Positions 40,276-51,495 of a DNA stretch of 64,000 nucleotides are shown piece after piece. How positions within the stretch are numbered: position 1 is the stretch's first letter; each line of letters opens with the position of its first letter. Position numbers and translations under genes: made by a program. The notes under the pieces were generated by a model. It saw only the letters and a list, made by a program, of their open reading frames with translations, was not told the DNA's origin and did not search any database. This DNA comes from CAVZZG01 sp963779685 (GTDB lineage: Bacteria > Actinomycetota > Thermoleophilia > Gaiellales > F1-60-MAGs149), in contig CAVZZG010000003.1 of assembly GCA_963779685.1 (NCBI GenBank), positions 1,302,001 to 1,366,000 of the forward strand. Reading direction: 5' to 3'.

Positions 40276-41835
40276 GTGGCCCGGATCGTGTCTCGCATCG
40301 ACGCCGCGTCGGAGGCCTTCGGCGAGAACCGGGCCGCGGTCGGGGCGCTCTGCGACGAACTCGCCGCGCGCATCGCCGGCGCGCAGCAGGGCGGCGGGGA
40401 GCGGGCGGTCGCGCGTCACCGCGAGCGTGGCAAGCTGCTGGCACGCGAGCGCATCGATCTGCTCGTCGATCCGGGCAGCGCCTTCCTCGAGCTCTCGCCC
40501 CTGGCCGCGGACGGCGTGTACGAGGGCGAGACACCCTCGGCCGGCATCGTCACGGGGATCGGCCGGATCAGCGGCCGCACCTGCGTGATCGTGGCCAACG
40601 ACGCAACCGTCAAGGGTGGCACCTACTACCCCCTGACGGTGAAGAAGCACCTCCGCGCCCAGGAGATCGCGGCCGCGAATCACCTCCCGTGCGTCTACCT
40701 GGTCGACTCGGGCGGCGCGTTCCTCCCGCTGCAGGCCGAGGTGTTTCCGGACCGCGACCACTTCGGCCGGATCTTCTACAACCAGGCGCAGATGTCGTCA
40801 GCGGGAATCCCGCAACTCGCCGCCGTCATGGGGTCGTGCACCGCGGGCGGCGCCTACGTGCCGGCCATGAGCGACGAGGCGGTGATCGTGCGGGGTACGG
40901 GCACCATCTTCCTGGGCGGGCCGCCGCTGGTGAAGGCCGCCACGGGCGAGGAGGTCACGGCCGAGGAGCTCGGAGGCGGCGACGTTCACGCGCGCATCTC
41001 CGGCGTCGCCGACCACCTTGCGGTCTCGGACGAACATGCCCTCGCGCTCCTGCGCGACGCCGCGCTGCGGCTCCGGCCCGACCCGGCGGCGCCGTGGGAG
41101 GTCGCCGACCCGGCCGACCCGGCCGAGGACCCCGAGGAGCTGCTCGGGATCGTCCCGCCCGACCCCCGGCGCGGCTACGACATCCGCGAGGTGATCGCAC
41201 GGATCGTCGACGGGAGCGACCTGCACGAGTTCAAGCCCCTGCACGGGGACACCCTCGTGTGCGGCTTCGCGCGCATCCTCGGCCATCCCGTCGCGATCCT
41301 CGCCAACAACGGCATCCTCTTCTCGGAGAGCGCGCGGAAGGGGGCGCACTTCGTCGAGCTCGCCTGCCAGCGCGGCATCCCGCTGCTCTTCCTCCAGAAC
41401 ATCACCGGCTTCATGGTCGGCAAGAGCTACGAGCACGGTGGCATCGCGCGCGACGGCGCGAAGCTCGTGACGGCAGTGGCCTGCGCGGCGGTGCCCAAGC
41501 TGACGGTGATCGTCGGCGGCTCGTTCGGCGCGGGCAACTACGGCATGTGCGGGCGCGCGTACGACCCGCGCCTCCTCTTCACCTGGCCCACGGCGCGCAT
41601 CTCCGTGATGGGCGGCGAGCAGGCCGCGCTCGTCCTCTCGAGCGTCGGTGACACCGACCCGGACGAGATCCGCGCCACCTACGAGCGCGAGGGGAGCCCC
41701 TACTTCGCGACCGCCCGCCTCTGGGACGACGGGGTGCTCGATCCACGCGAGACCCGCACCGTGCTGGGAATCTGTCTGGCGGCCTGCGCTCAGGCCCCGC
41801 CGCACGACACGCGCTTCGGCGTCTTCCGCATGTGA
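40276..41835 (+). CDS. Acyl-CoA carboxylase carboxyltransferase subunit (methylcrotonyl-CoA type)
   Basis: A 519-residue carboxyltransferase. The N-half has RHRERGKLLARERIDLLVDPGS, NDATVKGGTYYPLTVKKHLRAQEIA and CVYLVDSGGAFLPLQAEVFPD, features of methylcrotonyl-CoA carboxylase beta. The C-half has GIPLLFLQNITGFMVG, GASFGAGNYGMCGRAYDPRLLFTWP-like blocks and SVMGGEQAA. It carboxylates 3-methylcrotonyl-CoA in leucine breakdown with the biotin subunit at 45493. GTG is 6 bases after TAGGCT. Unusually, a 2.7-kb RTX gene separates it from its partners. Confidence 0.9.
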   Translation: MARIVSRIDAASEAFGENRAAVGALCDELAARIAGAQQGGGERAVARHRERGKLLARERIDLLVDPGSAFLELSPLAADGVYEGETPSAGIVTGIGRISGRTCVIVANDATVKGGTYYPLTVKKHLRAQEIAAANHLPCVYLVDSGGAFLPLQAEVFPDRDHFGRIFYNQAQMSSAGIPQLAAVMGSCTAGGAYVPAMSDEAVIVRGTGTIFLGGPPLVKAATGEEVTAEELGGGDVHARISGVADHLAVSDEHALALLRDAALRLRPDPAAPWEVADPADPAEDPEELLGIVPPDPRRGYDIREVIARIVDGSDLHEFKPLHGDTLVCGFARILGHPVAILANNGILFSESARKGAHFVELACQRGIPLLFLQNITGFMVGKSYEHGGIARDGAKLVTAVACAAVPKLTVIVGGSFGAGNYGMCGRAYDPRLLFTWPTARISVMGGEQAALVLSSVGDTDPDEIRATYEREGSPYFATARLWDDGVLDPRETRTVLGICLAACAQAPPHDTRFGVFRM

Positions 41836-41910
41836 GTTTTCACACGCCGACCGATTCAGCGCCTAGCTTTAGAGCGGATCGACCCTATTCCTGAAGAGGT
41901 GGGAGCAATC

Positions 41911-44613
41911 ATGCGGAAGCTGTTCGTGGTCGTCGTCGCCATGCTGGCGCTGCCGGCGGCCGCCCAGGCGTCGTGTTCCGTCACGGCTGGCGTGATGAAC
42001 GTGGATACGGCGGACATCGTCGACCACACGGCCACGATCGAGGTTTCGGGGACGACGCTCCTGCTCAACGGCGACCCCTGCGACACCGCCACGACGACCA
42101 CCATCGCCACCATCGTCGTCACCGGCTCCGCGGCCGCCGACACCCTCGAGATCACCCCGGCCGGTCTCGCCCCGGGGGCCGGGGCCGACACCGGCACGCC
42201 GGAACTCGAGGTCGTCGCGAACATGGGCGCCGGCGAGGACACGGTCATCGTCCATGGCGACAACGGCGTCGATTCGTGGACGTTCGGCGACGGGGGCGCG
42301 AACTTCAACGGCGACGCGGACGGCGACGACCTCACCTGGACCAGCGTCGAGTCGTTCCTGCTGGAGCCGAGCGGCGGCAACGACGTCGTGTCGGGCGCCG
42401 GCGGCGCCGGCACCGGCAACGCGCTGCCCGTCCCGATGACCGTGCTCGACGGCGCGGGATCGGACACCATCACCGGCGGCAGCGGCGACGACACCTTCAG
42501 CGCGACCAACAACGCCGGCAACACCGACACGTTCTCCGGCGGCGACGGCAACGACACGCTCACCGAGGGCACCGCGACGAACCACACCGAGGTCTTCAAC
42601 GGCGGCAACGGCGTCGACACCGTCTCCTACGCCGTGCGCAACGCCGGCGTATCGGTGACGCTCGACGGCGTGGCCAACGACGGCGCCGGCAGTGAGAACG
42701 ACAACATCATGCCCGACGTCGAGAACATCACGGGCGGCAACGGCAGCGACACGCTCGACGCGAGCGCCGGCACCACGGGCAGCGTCATCATCGGCAACGG
42801 CGGCAACGACGACATCACGGGCTCGGCCACGGCTGCCGACGTCATCGACGGTGGCAGCGGGAACGACACCATCGACGGCGGCGACGGCAACGACGTCATC
42901 GCCGGCGGCACCGGCTCGGACGACCTCACCGGCGGCCCCGGGGCCGACCGCGTCTTCGGCGGCGACGGCAACGACACCATCCACGCGCTGGCCACCGCGG
43001 ACGGCGCCGACGTCGTGACCGGCGACGCGGGGTCGGACACGATGGACTACTCGGCCCGGACCACCGACCTGCACGTGAGCACGGATGGCGTCGCCAACGA
43101 CGGGCTCGCCGGCGAGGGGGACAACATCGACCCGACCGTCGAGACGATCGTGCTCGGCAGCGGCAACGACACGTTCGTCGGCTCCGCCCGCCCCGAGACC
43201 GTCATCTCGGGCCCCGGCACCGACACCCTGACGATGGGAGACGGGAACGACACGGTCGACTGCAGCGGGGCCACCGTCTGCACCATCGACGCCGGAGCGG
43301 GCGATGACACGGTGCACGGTTCGAACGGCAACGACACCACCAACCTCGGAGCCGGCGACGACAGCTACGACGACCCGGCCGGCGATGACACCGTGTCCGG
43401 CGGCGACGGCAACGACACCATCGACCCCGGCCTCGGCAACGACACGGTGTCCGGCGGCAACGGCGACGACATCTTCGTGACGGGCGCCGCCATCGACGGC
43501 AACGACTCGTTCAGCGGCGGCCCCGGGCTCGACACCTACAGTGCGGCCGCCCGCGTCCACCCCGTCACGCTGTCGGACGACGGCGTGGCGAACGACGGCG
43601 AGTCCGGCGAGGCCGACAACATCAGCACCGACGTCGAGAACCTCACCGGCGGATCGAACGACGACGTCCTCACGGGTGGCGCAGGACCGGACACCCTCAA
43701 CGGAGGCCCCGGTGACGACACCCTGGCCGGCAACGGCGGCAACGACACGATCGACGGCGGCTCCGGGAACGACACGGCCACGGGCGGCGCCGGGAATGAC
43801 GTGTTCGTCTCCGGCAACGCCGCCAACGGCGCCGACTCGATGAACGGCGGCTCGGGTCTCGACACCGTCGACTACTCGCTCCGGACGGCGTCGGTGTACG
43901 TATCCGATAACGGTGCGGCGAACGACGGGCAGGCCACCGAGGGCGACACCATCCTCGGCATCGAGAACGCCGTCGGCGGCGCCAACGACGACATCATCAC
44001 GATGACTGCACCGGTGACGGGCGGCGGCCACGTCGTCGACGGCGGTGCCGGCAGTGACTGGATCGTGACCGGCAACACCAACGACACCGTGACGCCGGGC
44101 GACGGCAACGACCTCGTCACGACCGGCGGCGGCAACGACACGGTGCTGATGGGCGCCGCCGCCGCCGACGGGTCCGACACCGTCAACGCCGGAGCCGGCA
44201 CGGACAAGGTCAGCTATGCGCTCCGCACGATCGGCGTCACGATCGCGATGAACGGCATCCGCGACGACGGCGAGCTGGGCGAGAACGACGCGCTCTCGGC
44301 GTTCGAGGTACTCGTCGGGGGCGCCGGCGCCGACACCATCACGGGCTCGGGCGCCGCCGACAGGATCACCGGCGGCCTCGGCAACGACACCATCAACGGC
44401 GGCGCCGGCAACGACACCATCGACGCAGGAGCCGGCGACGACGCCATCACCGGTGGCACGGGGAAGGACCGCATCACCGCCGGTGCCGGCAACGACCGCG
44501 TCAGGGCGAAGGACCGCACCGCGGACGTCGTCTCGTGCGGCGCGGGCAGCGACACCGCCCAGACCGACGCCCACATCGACCGCGTCACCGGGTGCGAGAA
44601 GATCACCCACTGA
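41911..44613 (+). CDS. Secreted RTX-type calcium-binding repeat protein
   Basis: A 900-residue exported protein with signal MRKLFVVVVAMLALPAAAQA. After a domain of about 110 residues it is almost entirely RTX-like nonapeptides of the GGxGxDxhx and GNDTIxGG type (for example GGNGSDTLD, GGDGNDVIAGG), interspersed with about six SYA(V/L)R...GVxVxxDGxANDGxxGExDNI units. Such parallel beta-rolls bind Ca2+ and fold outside the cell. No enzymatic domain is visible, so it is probably structural or adhesive. GTGGGAG precedes the ATG. It ends at a perfect 16-bp terminator. Confidence 0.92.
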   Translation: MRKLFVVVVAMLALPAAAQASCSVTAGVMNVDTADIVDHTATIEVSGTTLLLNGDPCDTATTTTIATIVVTGSAAADTLEITPAGLAPGAGADTGTPELEVVANMGAGEDTVIVHGDNGVDSWTFGDGGANFNGDADGDDLTWTSVESFLLEPSGGNDVVSGAGGAGTGNALPVPMTVLDGAGSDTITGGSGDDTFSATNNAGNTDTFSGGDGNDTLTEGTATNHTEVFNGGNGVDTVSYAVRNAGVSVTLDGVANDGAGSENDNIMPDVENITGGNGSDTLDASAGTTGSVIIGNGGNDDITGSATAADVIDGGSGNDTIDGGDGNDVIAGGTGSDDLTGGPGADRVFGGDGNDTIHALATADGADVVTGDAGSDTMDYSARTTDLHVSTDGVANDGLAGEGDNIDPTVETIVLGSGNDTFVGSARPETVISGPGTDTLTMGDGNDTVDCSGATVCTIDAGAGDDTVHGSNGNDTTNLGAGDDSYDDPAGDDTVSGGDGNDTIDPGLGNDTVSGGNGDDIFVTGAAIDGNDSFSGGPGLDTYSAAARVHPVTLSDDGVANDGESGEADNISTDVENLTGGSNDDVLTGGAGPDTLNGGPGDDTLAGNGGNDTIDGGSGNDTATGGAGNDVFVSGNAANGADSMNGGSGLDTVDYSLRTASVYVSDNGAANDGQATEGDTILGIENAVGGANDDIITMTAPVTGGGHVVDGGAGSDWIVTGNTNDTVTPGDGNDLVTTGGGNDTVLMGAAAADGSDTVNAGAGTDKVSYALRTIGVTIAMNGIRDDGELGENDALSAFEVLVGGAGADTITGSGAADRITGGLGNDTINGGAGNDTIDAGAGDDAITGGTGKDRITAGAGNDRVRAKDRTADVVSCGAGSDTAQTDAHIDRVTGCEKITH

Positions 44614-44634
44614 GCCTGAACCCACCGACCCGCC

Positions 44635-44670
44635 GGGCTCGGAACGGCCACGTGTGGCCGTTCCGAGCCC
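44635..44670. terminator. Perfect 16-bp hairpin after RTX gene
   Basis: GGGCTCGGAACGGCCA (44635-44650), loop CGTG, and TGGCCGTTCCGAGCCC (44655-44670) pair without mismatch, 21 bases after the RTX stop. No T-run follows. This is the longest perfect hairpin noticed in the window and should isolate the RTX transcript from the downstream hydratase. Confidence 0.85.
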
Positions 44671-44725
44671 GGGTAGACCGTACGGCGAAGGGCGATTCAC
44701 CGCGGGAATGGCTATCGTCTGCGAG

Positions 44726-45492
44726 GTGACGACCCCCCTCGCGATACATCAGGACGGGCCGGCGGTGCGAGTTGTGATGACCCGCCCGGATCGCCGGAAC
44801 GCCTTCGACGCCAGGCTGATCGACGCCCTGGCGGCGGCGTTCCACCAGGCGCCCGACCGCCCCGGCGCGCGCGTCGTGGTACTGGAGGGCGAGGGTTCCG
44901 CGTTCAGCGCGGGGGCCGACCTGACCTGGATGCGGTCGAGCCTCGAGATGTCCGAGTCCGAGAACCGGGCCGATGCGGAGCGGCTGGCCGGAATGCTGGG
45001 CGCGATCGCCGAGTGCCCGCTACCCGTCATCGCCCGCGTCCATGGCGCCGCGCTGGGCGGCGGCGCCGGACTCGTCTGCGCCGCCGACGTCGCGATCGCC
45101 ACCGACGACGCGCCGATCGGGTTCCCGGAGGTGCGCCTCGGGATCATCCCGGCCGCCATCTCGCCCTACGTCGTGCGGCGCATCGGCCCCGGACATGCCC
45201 GGGCCCTCTTCCTCACCGGGCGAGCCGTGTCCGGGGCCGAGGCGATGCGGCTGGGTCTGGTGCACGAGGCGTGCCCGGCCGCGGAGCTGGACTCCCGGAT
45301 CGATCGGACGATCCGCGACCTGCTGGCCGGCGGCCCGGAGGCGCTGGCGGCGACGAAGCGGCTTCTCGACGAGGTGGCGGCGCCGCTCGCGGCCTCGACG
45401 GTGGCGCAAACGGCCGAGCGGATCGCCGCGATCCGCGTCGGGCCCGAGGCACAGGCGGGTATCCGGGCGTTCCTCGACCGGGACTCGCCGCC

Positions 45493-45505
<13 letters not shown>
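44726..45505 (+). CDS. Methylglutaconyl-CoA hydratase-like crotonase
   Basis: A 259-residue crotonase. AFSAGADLTWMRS is the first loop; HGAALGGGAGLVCAADVAIA and FPEVRLGIIPAAISPYVVRRIG follow. The GLV replacement of the first Glu and the IPAxISPYV block are typical of 3-methylglutaconyl-CoA hydratase (LiuC/AtuE). It hydrates the product of methylcrotonyl-CoA carboxylase. GTG at 44726 lies 7 bases after TATCGT; an ATG at 44708 is an alternative. It overlaps the biotin carboxylase gene by 13 bases. Confidence 0.88.
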
Positions 45506-47217
<1,712 letters not shown>

Positions 47218-47276
47218 GCGGCGATGGATCGTGCGGAACCGCTCAAGACGGTCGCCGGGCTGCCGATACAGGGGGC

Positions 47277-47753
47277 GTGGGCCAACCCGAGCCGCTGTCG
47301 CATCGCGCAACCTACGTCGACCTGATCGCGCGGATCCACGCCGGATTCGAGGCCGAGCGCGTGCTCGCCGACTGCCTGGACGGCCGCACCGTCGCCGTGC
47401 GAGGGCTGACGCCCGCGGAAATGGCTGCCGTGGAGCGCCAGATCGAGGCCTGCGGTGCCGACATCGGCCGCATGATCGGCCCCGAGACCGCGGCGCTGAT
47501 CGCGGGCTCCGATGCGACCTCCGACGACTTCGTCGCGGCCTCGAACCGTGCCATGGCCGTGCTCTCGCCGAGCGACCTGGCGCTCATCCACACCGCGTGC
47601 CAGCGCGTGCGCCGCCACGACGAACGCGCCTTCCGCGAGAGCGTCGACCGGGCGCTCGCCGACGCCCGCCGGGTGATCACGAACCGCGAGCGTCGCCACC
47701 TGCGACCCGTTGCGGACAGCCCCCGCTACGGCGGTCTGCACATCCACTCGTAG
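47277..47753 (+). CDS. Hypothetical helical protein
   Basis: A 158-residue soluble, mostly helical protein (ATYVDLIARIHAGFEAERVLADCL, GLTPAEMAAVERQIEACGADIGRMIG). No family is recognised. The frame is open to a GTG at 47214 that overlaps the carboxylase stop, but codons 47214-47276 show poor third-position GC bias, so GTG at 47277, preceded by CAGGGGG, is preferred. It may be co-transcribed with the leucine-catabolic genes. Confidence 0.5.
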   Translation: MGQPEPLSHRATYVDLIARIHAGFEAERVLADCLDGRTVAVRGLTPAEMAAVERQIEACGADIGRMIGPETAALIAGSDATSDDFVAASNRAMAVLSPSDLALIHTACQRVRRHDERAFRESVDRALADARRVITNRERRHLRPVADSPRYGGLHIHS

Positions 47754-47822
47754 GGTCGAGGCGGGCGGGCCTGCGTCGGCTCGACGGTCGTGGTGCGCGG
47801 CCCTGCCATGATGCGGGCCGCG

Positions 47823-48617
47823 ATGGAATCCGCGGACGTCGGCTACTGCTACCGCCACCCCGACCGGGAGACGGCGCTCGCGTGCTCGCAGTGCGGGCGG
47901 TTCATCTGCCCGGAGTGCATGCGCCCGACCCCCACCGGTCAGCGCTGCCCGGAATGCGTCGGCAAGACCAGGGTGATCCGGCCGCGCGCGGTGGCCGGCG
48001 TCGCGCCGTACGTCACCTACGCGCTGATCGCGATCAACGCGCTCGTCTTCCTCGCCGACCAGCAGGGAGTGTTCAACTCCAATCGCTTCGACCTCTGGGC
48101 TCCGGCCCTCGCCAACGGCGAGTGGTACCGCCTCCTCACCTCGATGTTCCTCCACGCGAACATCGCCCACATCGGTCTGAACATGCTCTCGCTGTACTGG
48201 ATCGGCCCGATGGTGGAGGCACGCTACGGGCACGTCCGCTACCTGGCGCTCTACATCGCCTCGGGAATCGTCGGCGGCGCCGGGGCGATGCTCCTGGAGC
48301 CCCACTTCTCCGTGGTCGGCGCATCGGGTGCCATTTTCGGGCTGCTCGGGGCCATCGGCATGATCCTGCTCCGGACGACCGGGTCGATCGCGCCGATCAT
48401 GCCCGTGCTCGTCCTGAACCTACTCTTCACCTTCACCTCGTCCGGGATCTCGAAGGGCGGTCACCTCGGCGGCCTGGTCGGCGGCGTCGCCATCGCGTAC
48501 GCGTACGAGGCCCTGGAGAGCCGCCGGAAGGGCGTCGGCATGGCCGTGGCAGCGGCGGCCGGCATCGCGGTCGCGGCCGCCGTCGTGGCCATCGTGGCGG
48601 CCGGCCGCGTTGCGTAG
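47823..48617 (+). CDS. Rhomboid-family intramembrane serine protease with B-box-like zinc finger
   Basis: A 264-residue protein. Residues 8-45 form a Cys/His zinc module (CYRHPDRETALACSQCGRFICPECM, then CPECVGKTR). Six membrane helices follow. Catalytic Ser is in VVGASGAIFG near residue 169, catalytic His in KGGHLGGLVGG near 213, and HANIAHIGLNMLSLY carries the family HxxxxHxxxN motif. It cleaves substrates in the membrane. The cytoplasmic zinc module is a common actinobacterial arrangement. Substrates are unknown. Confidence 0.92.
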   Translation: MESADVGYCYRHPDRETALACSQCGRFICPECMRPTPTGQRCPECVGKTRVIRPRAVAGVAPYVTYALIAINALVFLADQQGVFNSNRFDLWAPALANGEWYRLLTSMFLHANIAHIGLNMLSLYWIGPMVEARYGHVRYLALYIASGIVGGAGAMLLEPHFSVVGASGAIFGLLGAIGMILLRTTGSIAPIMPVLVLNLLFTFTSSGISKGGHLGGLVGGVAIAYAYEALESRRKGVGMAVAAAAGIAVAAAVVAIVAAGRVA

Positions 48618-48644
48618 CGCGGGCACCCGGGCTACGCTCGCGGC

Positions 48645-49814
48645 GTGACGAGAGGCGGTAAGGCAGGGTCGGCAGGGTCGTCGAGCGTGCTCGAGCACCG
48701 GTACGGTGCCGGCCCGCCGCTGACGATCGGGATCGAGGAGGAGTACATGCTCCTCGACGCCGCGACGCTCGAGCTGGGCGGGCGCATCGATGACATCCTG
48801 CCCCTCCTGGCCGACGAGCCCTGGGCGCCCCGCGTCACGGCCGAGCTGTTCGAGTCGAGCATCGAGGTGGGCACGGCCGTGTGCGGCACGATCGACGAAG
48901 CGCGCCGCGACCTGACCACGCTCCGCCAAGGCGTAGCCAACGTGATCCACCCGCTCGGCCTGCGGCTCGGCAGCGCGGGCACCCACCCGTACTCGCTGTC
49001 CGAGAACCAGCGCATCACGTCTCGCGATCGCTACCGGTTCCTGCTCGAGCAACTGCAGTACGTCGCCCGGCGCGAGCTGGTGTTCGGGATGCACGTGCAC
49101 GTCGCGGTTCCCGATCCGGACACCTGCATGCAGGTGATGGAGGGCGTGCTCGTCGAGCTGCCCGTCCTGCTGGCGCTCTCGGCCAACTCGCCGTTCTGGC
49201 GGGGGCGGCTGACGGGCCTGCAGTCGACCCGCTCCTCCGTGTTCGCGTCCTTCCCCCGCTCCGGCCTGCCACCCCGCTTCGACCACTACGAGGATTACGC
49301 CGACACCATCGGCTGGCTCGAGACGACCGGCGCGATCGGCGACTACACGCACGTCTGGTGGGACGTGCGCCCGCACCCGCGCTTCGGGACGCTCGAGATC
49401 CGCGTTTGCGACGTCCAGTTCGACCTCGAGTACACGCTGGCCCTGGCGGCCTACGTGCAGGCCCTGGTGGCGTCCCTGCTCGACGACATCGGACGCGGCC
49501 AGCCGCCCCCCGTGTACCACCGCGCGCTGATCGCCGAGAACAAGTGGAGCGCCGCCCGCCACGGGCTGGACGCGCCGCTGATGGACCTCGCCGCCGGCCG
49601 CCGCATCCGCGTACCGGCGCACCAGCTCGCGCGGCGCCGCCTGCGCCAGCTGAAGCCGCACGCCAGGGCCCTGGGCTGCGCCGACTGCCTCGCGGGCATC
49701 GAGCGGATCCTGCAGCTCGGCACCGGCGCCACCCGCCAGGTGCGGGTATGGAACGCCAACCAGGACCTGCACGAGATGCTCACCGAGCTCGCGGCCGTAA
49801 CCGAACTGGCATAG
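48645..49814 (+). CDS. YbdK-type carboxylate-amine ligase (glutamate-cysteine ligase family 2)
   Basis: A 389-residue ligase. LTIGIEEEYMLLDAATLEL is the metal/ATP-binding start, followed by ELFESSIEVGTAVCGTIDEA, FGMHVHVAVPD, ALSANSPFWRG and HVWWDVRPHPRFGTLEIRVCD. The family makes gamma-glutamylcysteine or related amides weakly; the physiological substrate is not set. GTG lies 6 bases after TACGCT. The acyl-CoA dehydrogenase starts 7 bases after its stop. Confidence 0.88.
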   Translation: MTRGGKAGSAGSSSVLEHRYGAGPPLTIGIEEEYMLLDAATLELGGRIDDILPLLADEPWAPRVTAELFESSIEVGTAVCGTIDEARRDLTTLRQGVANVIHPLGLRLGSAGTHPYSLSENQRITSRDRYRFLLEQLQYVARRELVFGMHVHVAVPDPDTCMQVMEGVLVELPVLLALSANSPFWRGRLTGLQSTRSSVFASFPRSGLPPRFDHYEDYADTIGWLETTGAIGDYTHVWWDVRPHPRFGTLEIRVCDVQFDLEYTLALAAYVQALVASLLDDIGRGQPPPVYHRALIAENKWSAARHGLDAPLMDLAAGRRIRVPAHQLARRRLRQLKPHARALGCADCLAGIERILQLGTGATRQVRVWNANQDLHEMLTELAAVTELA

Positions 49815-49821
49815 TCCGCGC

Positions 49822-50958
49822 GTGGACTACGACCTGCCCGACGAGCACCTCGCGCTGCGCGAGACCGTGCGGGCGTTCGCCGAGGAGCGGATCGCGCCGG
49901 TGGCCGAGGAGCTCGACCGCGAGCACCGGTTCCCCGTCGAGATCGTCGCCGAGCTCGGCGCCATGGGCCTCATGGGCGTGCCCTTCCCGGCAGAGTACGG
50001 CGGCGGCGGCGGCGACACCCTCGGCTACGCGATCACGATCGAAGAGCTGACGCGGATCGACTCATCGGTAGGCGTGACGGTCGCCGCGCACACGTCGCTC
50101 GGCACATCGCCGATCGCCCTGTTCGGTTCGCCGGAGCAGCGGGAGCGCTACCTGCCCGACCTGTGCTCGGGCCGCCGGCTGGCGGCGTTCGGGCTGACCG
50201 AGCCGGAGGCGGGATCCGACGCCGGGAACACCCGCACCCGGGCGGCCGATCAGGTCGACGGCGGGTTCGAGATCGACGGCGAGAAGATGTTCATCACGAA
50301 CGCCGGCACGCCGATCACGGGCGTCGTGACGATCACGGCGCGCACCGGCGACGACGAGATCTCCAACCTCATCGTCGAGAACGGGACGCCGGGCTACACC
50401 GTCGGCCCCCCGATGCAGAAGATGGGCTGGCGCGCCTCCGACACGCGCCCGCTGAGCTTCGCCGGCTGCCGCGTGCCCGCCGACGCGCTGCTGGGCGAGC
50501 GCGGCCGCGGCCTCGCGCAGTTCCTGCAGATCCTCGACGGCGGGCGCATCTCGATCGCCGCCATGGGGCTCGGGCTGGCGCAGGGCGCCTACGAACAGGC
50601 GCTCGCGTACGCGCGCCAGCGCAACGCGTTCGGGCGCCCGATCGCGAAGCTCCAGGCGATCCAGTTCAAGCTCGCCGACATGGAGACGGAGATCGCCGCG
50701 GGCCGCCACCTGCTGTACCACTGCGCGTGGCTGAAGGACCGCGGGCGGCCGTTCGCCCACGCCGCCTCGATCGCGAAGCTCTACACGGCAGAGCTGTCGA
50801 GGCGCGTGGTCAACGAGGCCCTGCAGGTGCACGGCGGCTACGGCTACATGGACGAGTTCCCGATCTCGCGCTTCTACCGCGACCAGAAGATCCTCGAGAT
50901 CGGTGAGGGCACCAACGAGGTGCAGCGCCTCGTCATCGCCCGCGGCCTGGGTCTGTAA
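49822..50958 (+). CDS. Acyl-CoA dehydrogenase
   Basis: A 378-residue FAD enzyme. Middle-domain block AFGLTEPEAGSDAGNTRTRA, QMKxGWRASDTRPLSF-type block, and C-terminal QVHGGYGYMDEFPISRFYRDQKILEIGEGTNEVQR. The Glu in EGT is the catalytic base position of short/medium-chain enzymes, whereas isovaleryl-CoA dehydrogenases usually carry Gly-Ala-Gly-Thr there. It is thus more likely a short- or branched-short-chain enzyme, although its neighbours suggest leucine catabolism. CATAGT lies 6 bases before the GTG. The 3' end overlaps the convergent MarR gene by 26 bases. Confidence 0.92.
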   Translation: MDYDLPDEHLALRETVRAFAEERIAPVAEELDREHRFPVEIVAELGAMGLMGVPFPAEYGGGGGDTLGYAITIEELTRIDSSVGVTVAAHTSLGTSPIALFGSPEQRERYLPDLCSGRRLAAFGLTEPEAGSDAGNTRTRAADQVDGGFEIDGEKMFITNAGTPITGVVTITARTGDDEISNLIVENGTPGYTVGPPMQKMGWRASDTRPLSFAGCRVPADALLGERGRGLAQFLQILDGGRISIAAMGLGLAQGAYEQALAYARQRNAFGRPIAKLQAIQFKLADMETEIAAGRHLLYHCAWLKDRGRPFAHAASIAKLYTAELSRRVVNEALQVHGGYGYMDEFPISRFYRDQKILEIGEGTNEVQRLVIARGLGL

Positions 50959-51448
50959 CAACAGACTCCGGCGTGAGGACGGCGTTCAGATCCAGCAGGA
51001 GGCTGCGGAGCTGGGCGAAGCGCTTCGGCCCGAGTCGTTGCGCCCAGGCGGTCTCAACTTCCGCGACAGCCTCGCGGATCACGTAGGCCGCCGACGTACC
51101 GCGCACGGTCAGCACGACGCGCTTGGAGCGCCGGTCGTCGGGATCCGGCCGCCGGTCCAGATAGCCGAGGCGCTCGAGCTCGCCGAGAAGGTAGTTGAGC
51201 GCCTGCTTGCTGATCCGCAGGCGGGTGGCCAGTTCGGACGGCCTCGCCCCCTGCGGCCCCGGGTACAGGAAGACGTTCATGTGCGCCGCGTCGAGATCGT
51301 CGAAGCCGCGCTCGTGCAGCAGGTCGAGCATGCGCCGCTGCACCGCCTCCCAGGGAGTGCGCAGGAGCGCGCCGATCAGAGGCGGTCCCAAGGGCTGCCC
51401 GGCGCCGGCGGTATTGGTAAAGACATTTGACTTCTTTGGCTCGGCCAT
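50933..51448 (-). CDS. MarR-family transcriptional regulator
   Basis: A 171-residue winged helix-turn-helix regulator. The recognition region is ARPSELATRLRISKQALNYLLGELERLGYLDRRPDPDDRRSKRVVLTVRG, residues about 70-120, with flanking dimer helices. It is divergent from the cupin gene, whose promoter lies within the first codons of this gene, so cupin expression is its likely target. It may also respond to acyl-CoA or aromatic ligands. The 3' end overlaps the acyl-CoA dehydrogenase gene. Confidence 0.88.
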   Translation of the reverse strand: MAEPKKSNVFTNTAGAGQPLGPPLIGALLRTPWEAVQRRMLDLLHERGFDDLDAAHMNVFLYPGPQGARPSELATRLRISKQALNYLLGELERLGYLDRRPDPDDRRSKRVVLTVRGTSAAYVIREAVAEVETAWAQRLGPKRFAQLRSLLLDLNAVLTPESVVTDPGRGR

Positions 51449-51458
51449 GTATCGTCAA
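51427..51458 (+). promoter_or_regulatory. Cupin promoter with flanking TTGAC/GTCAA repeat
   Basis: TTGACT (51427-51432), 17-base spacer, TATCGT (51450-51455): a good sigma-A-type promoter, with a start near 51462. TTGAC (51427-51431) and GTCAA (51454-51458) form an inverted repeat bracketing it, a plausible MarR operator. The region includes the MarR start codon. Confidence 0.5.
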
Positions 51459-51495
51459 GTCACTGTACCATCAACCGTACGCGGAGGGAGTTACG

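Noticed and set aside
41831..41844. TGTGA-GTTT-TCACA hairpin at the carboxyltransferase stop codon
   Set aside because: Only five base pairs with a short loop; it is not convincing as a terminator or operator.
41869..44700. A 943-codon open frame antisense to the RTX gene
   Set aside because: It mirrors the repeat codons of the RTX gene; its product is a low-complexity Val/Asp/Arg string with no start signal. The plus-strand gene has a signal peptide, ribosome site, RTX motifs and terminator.
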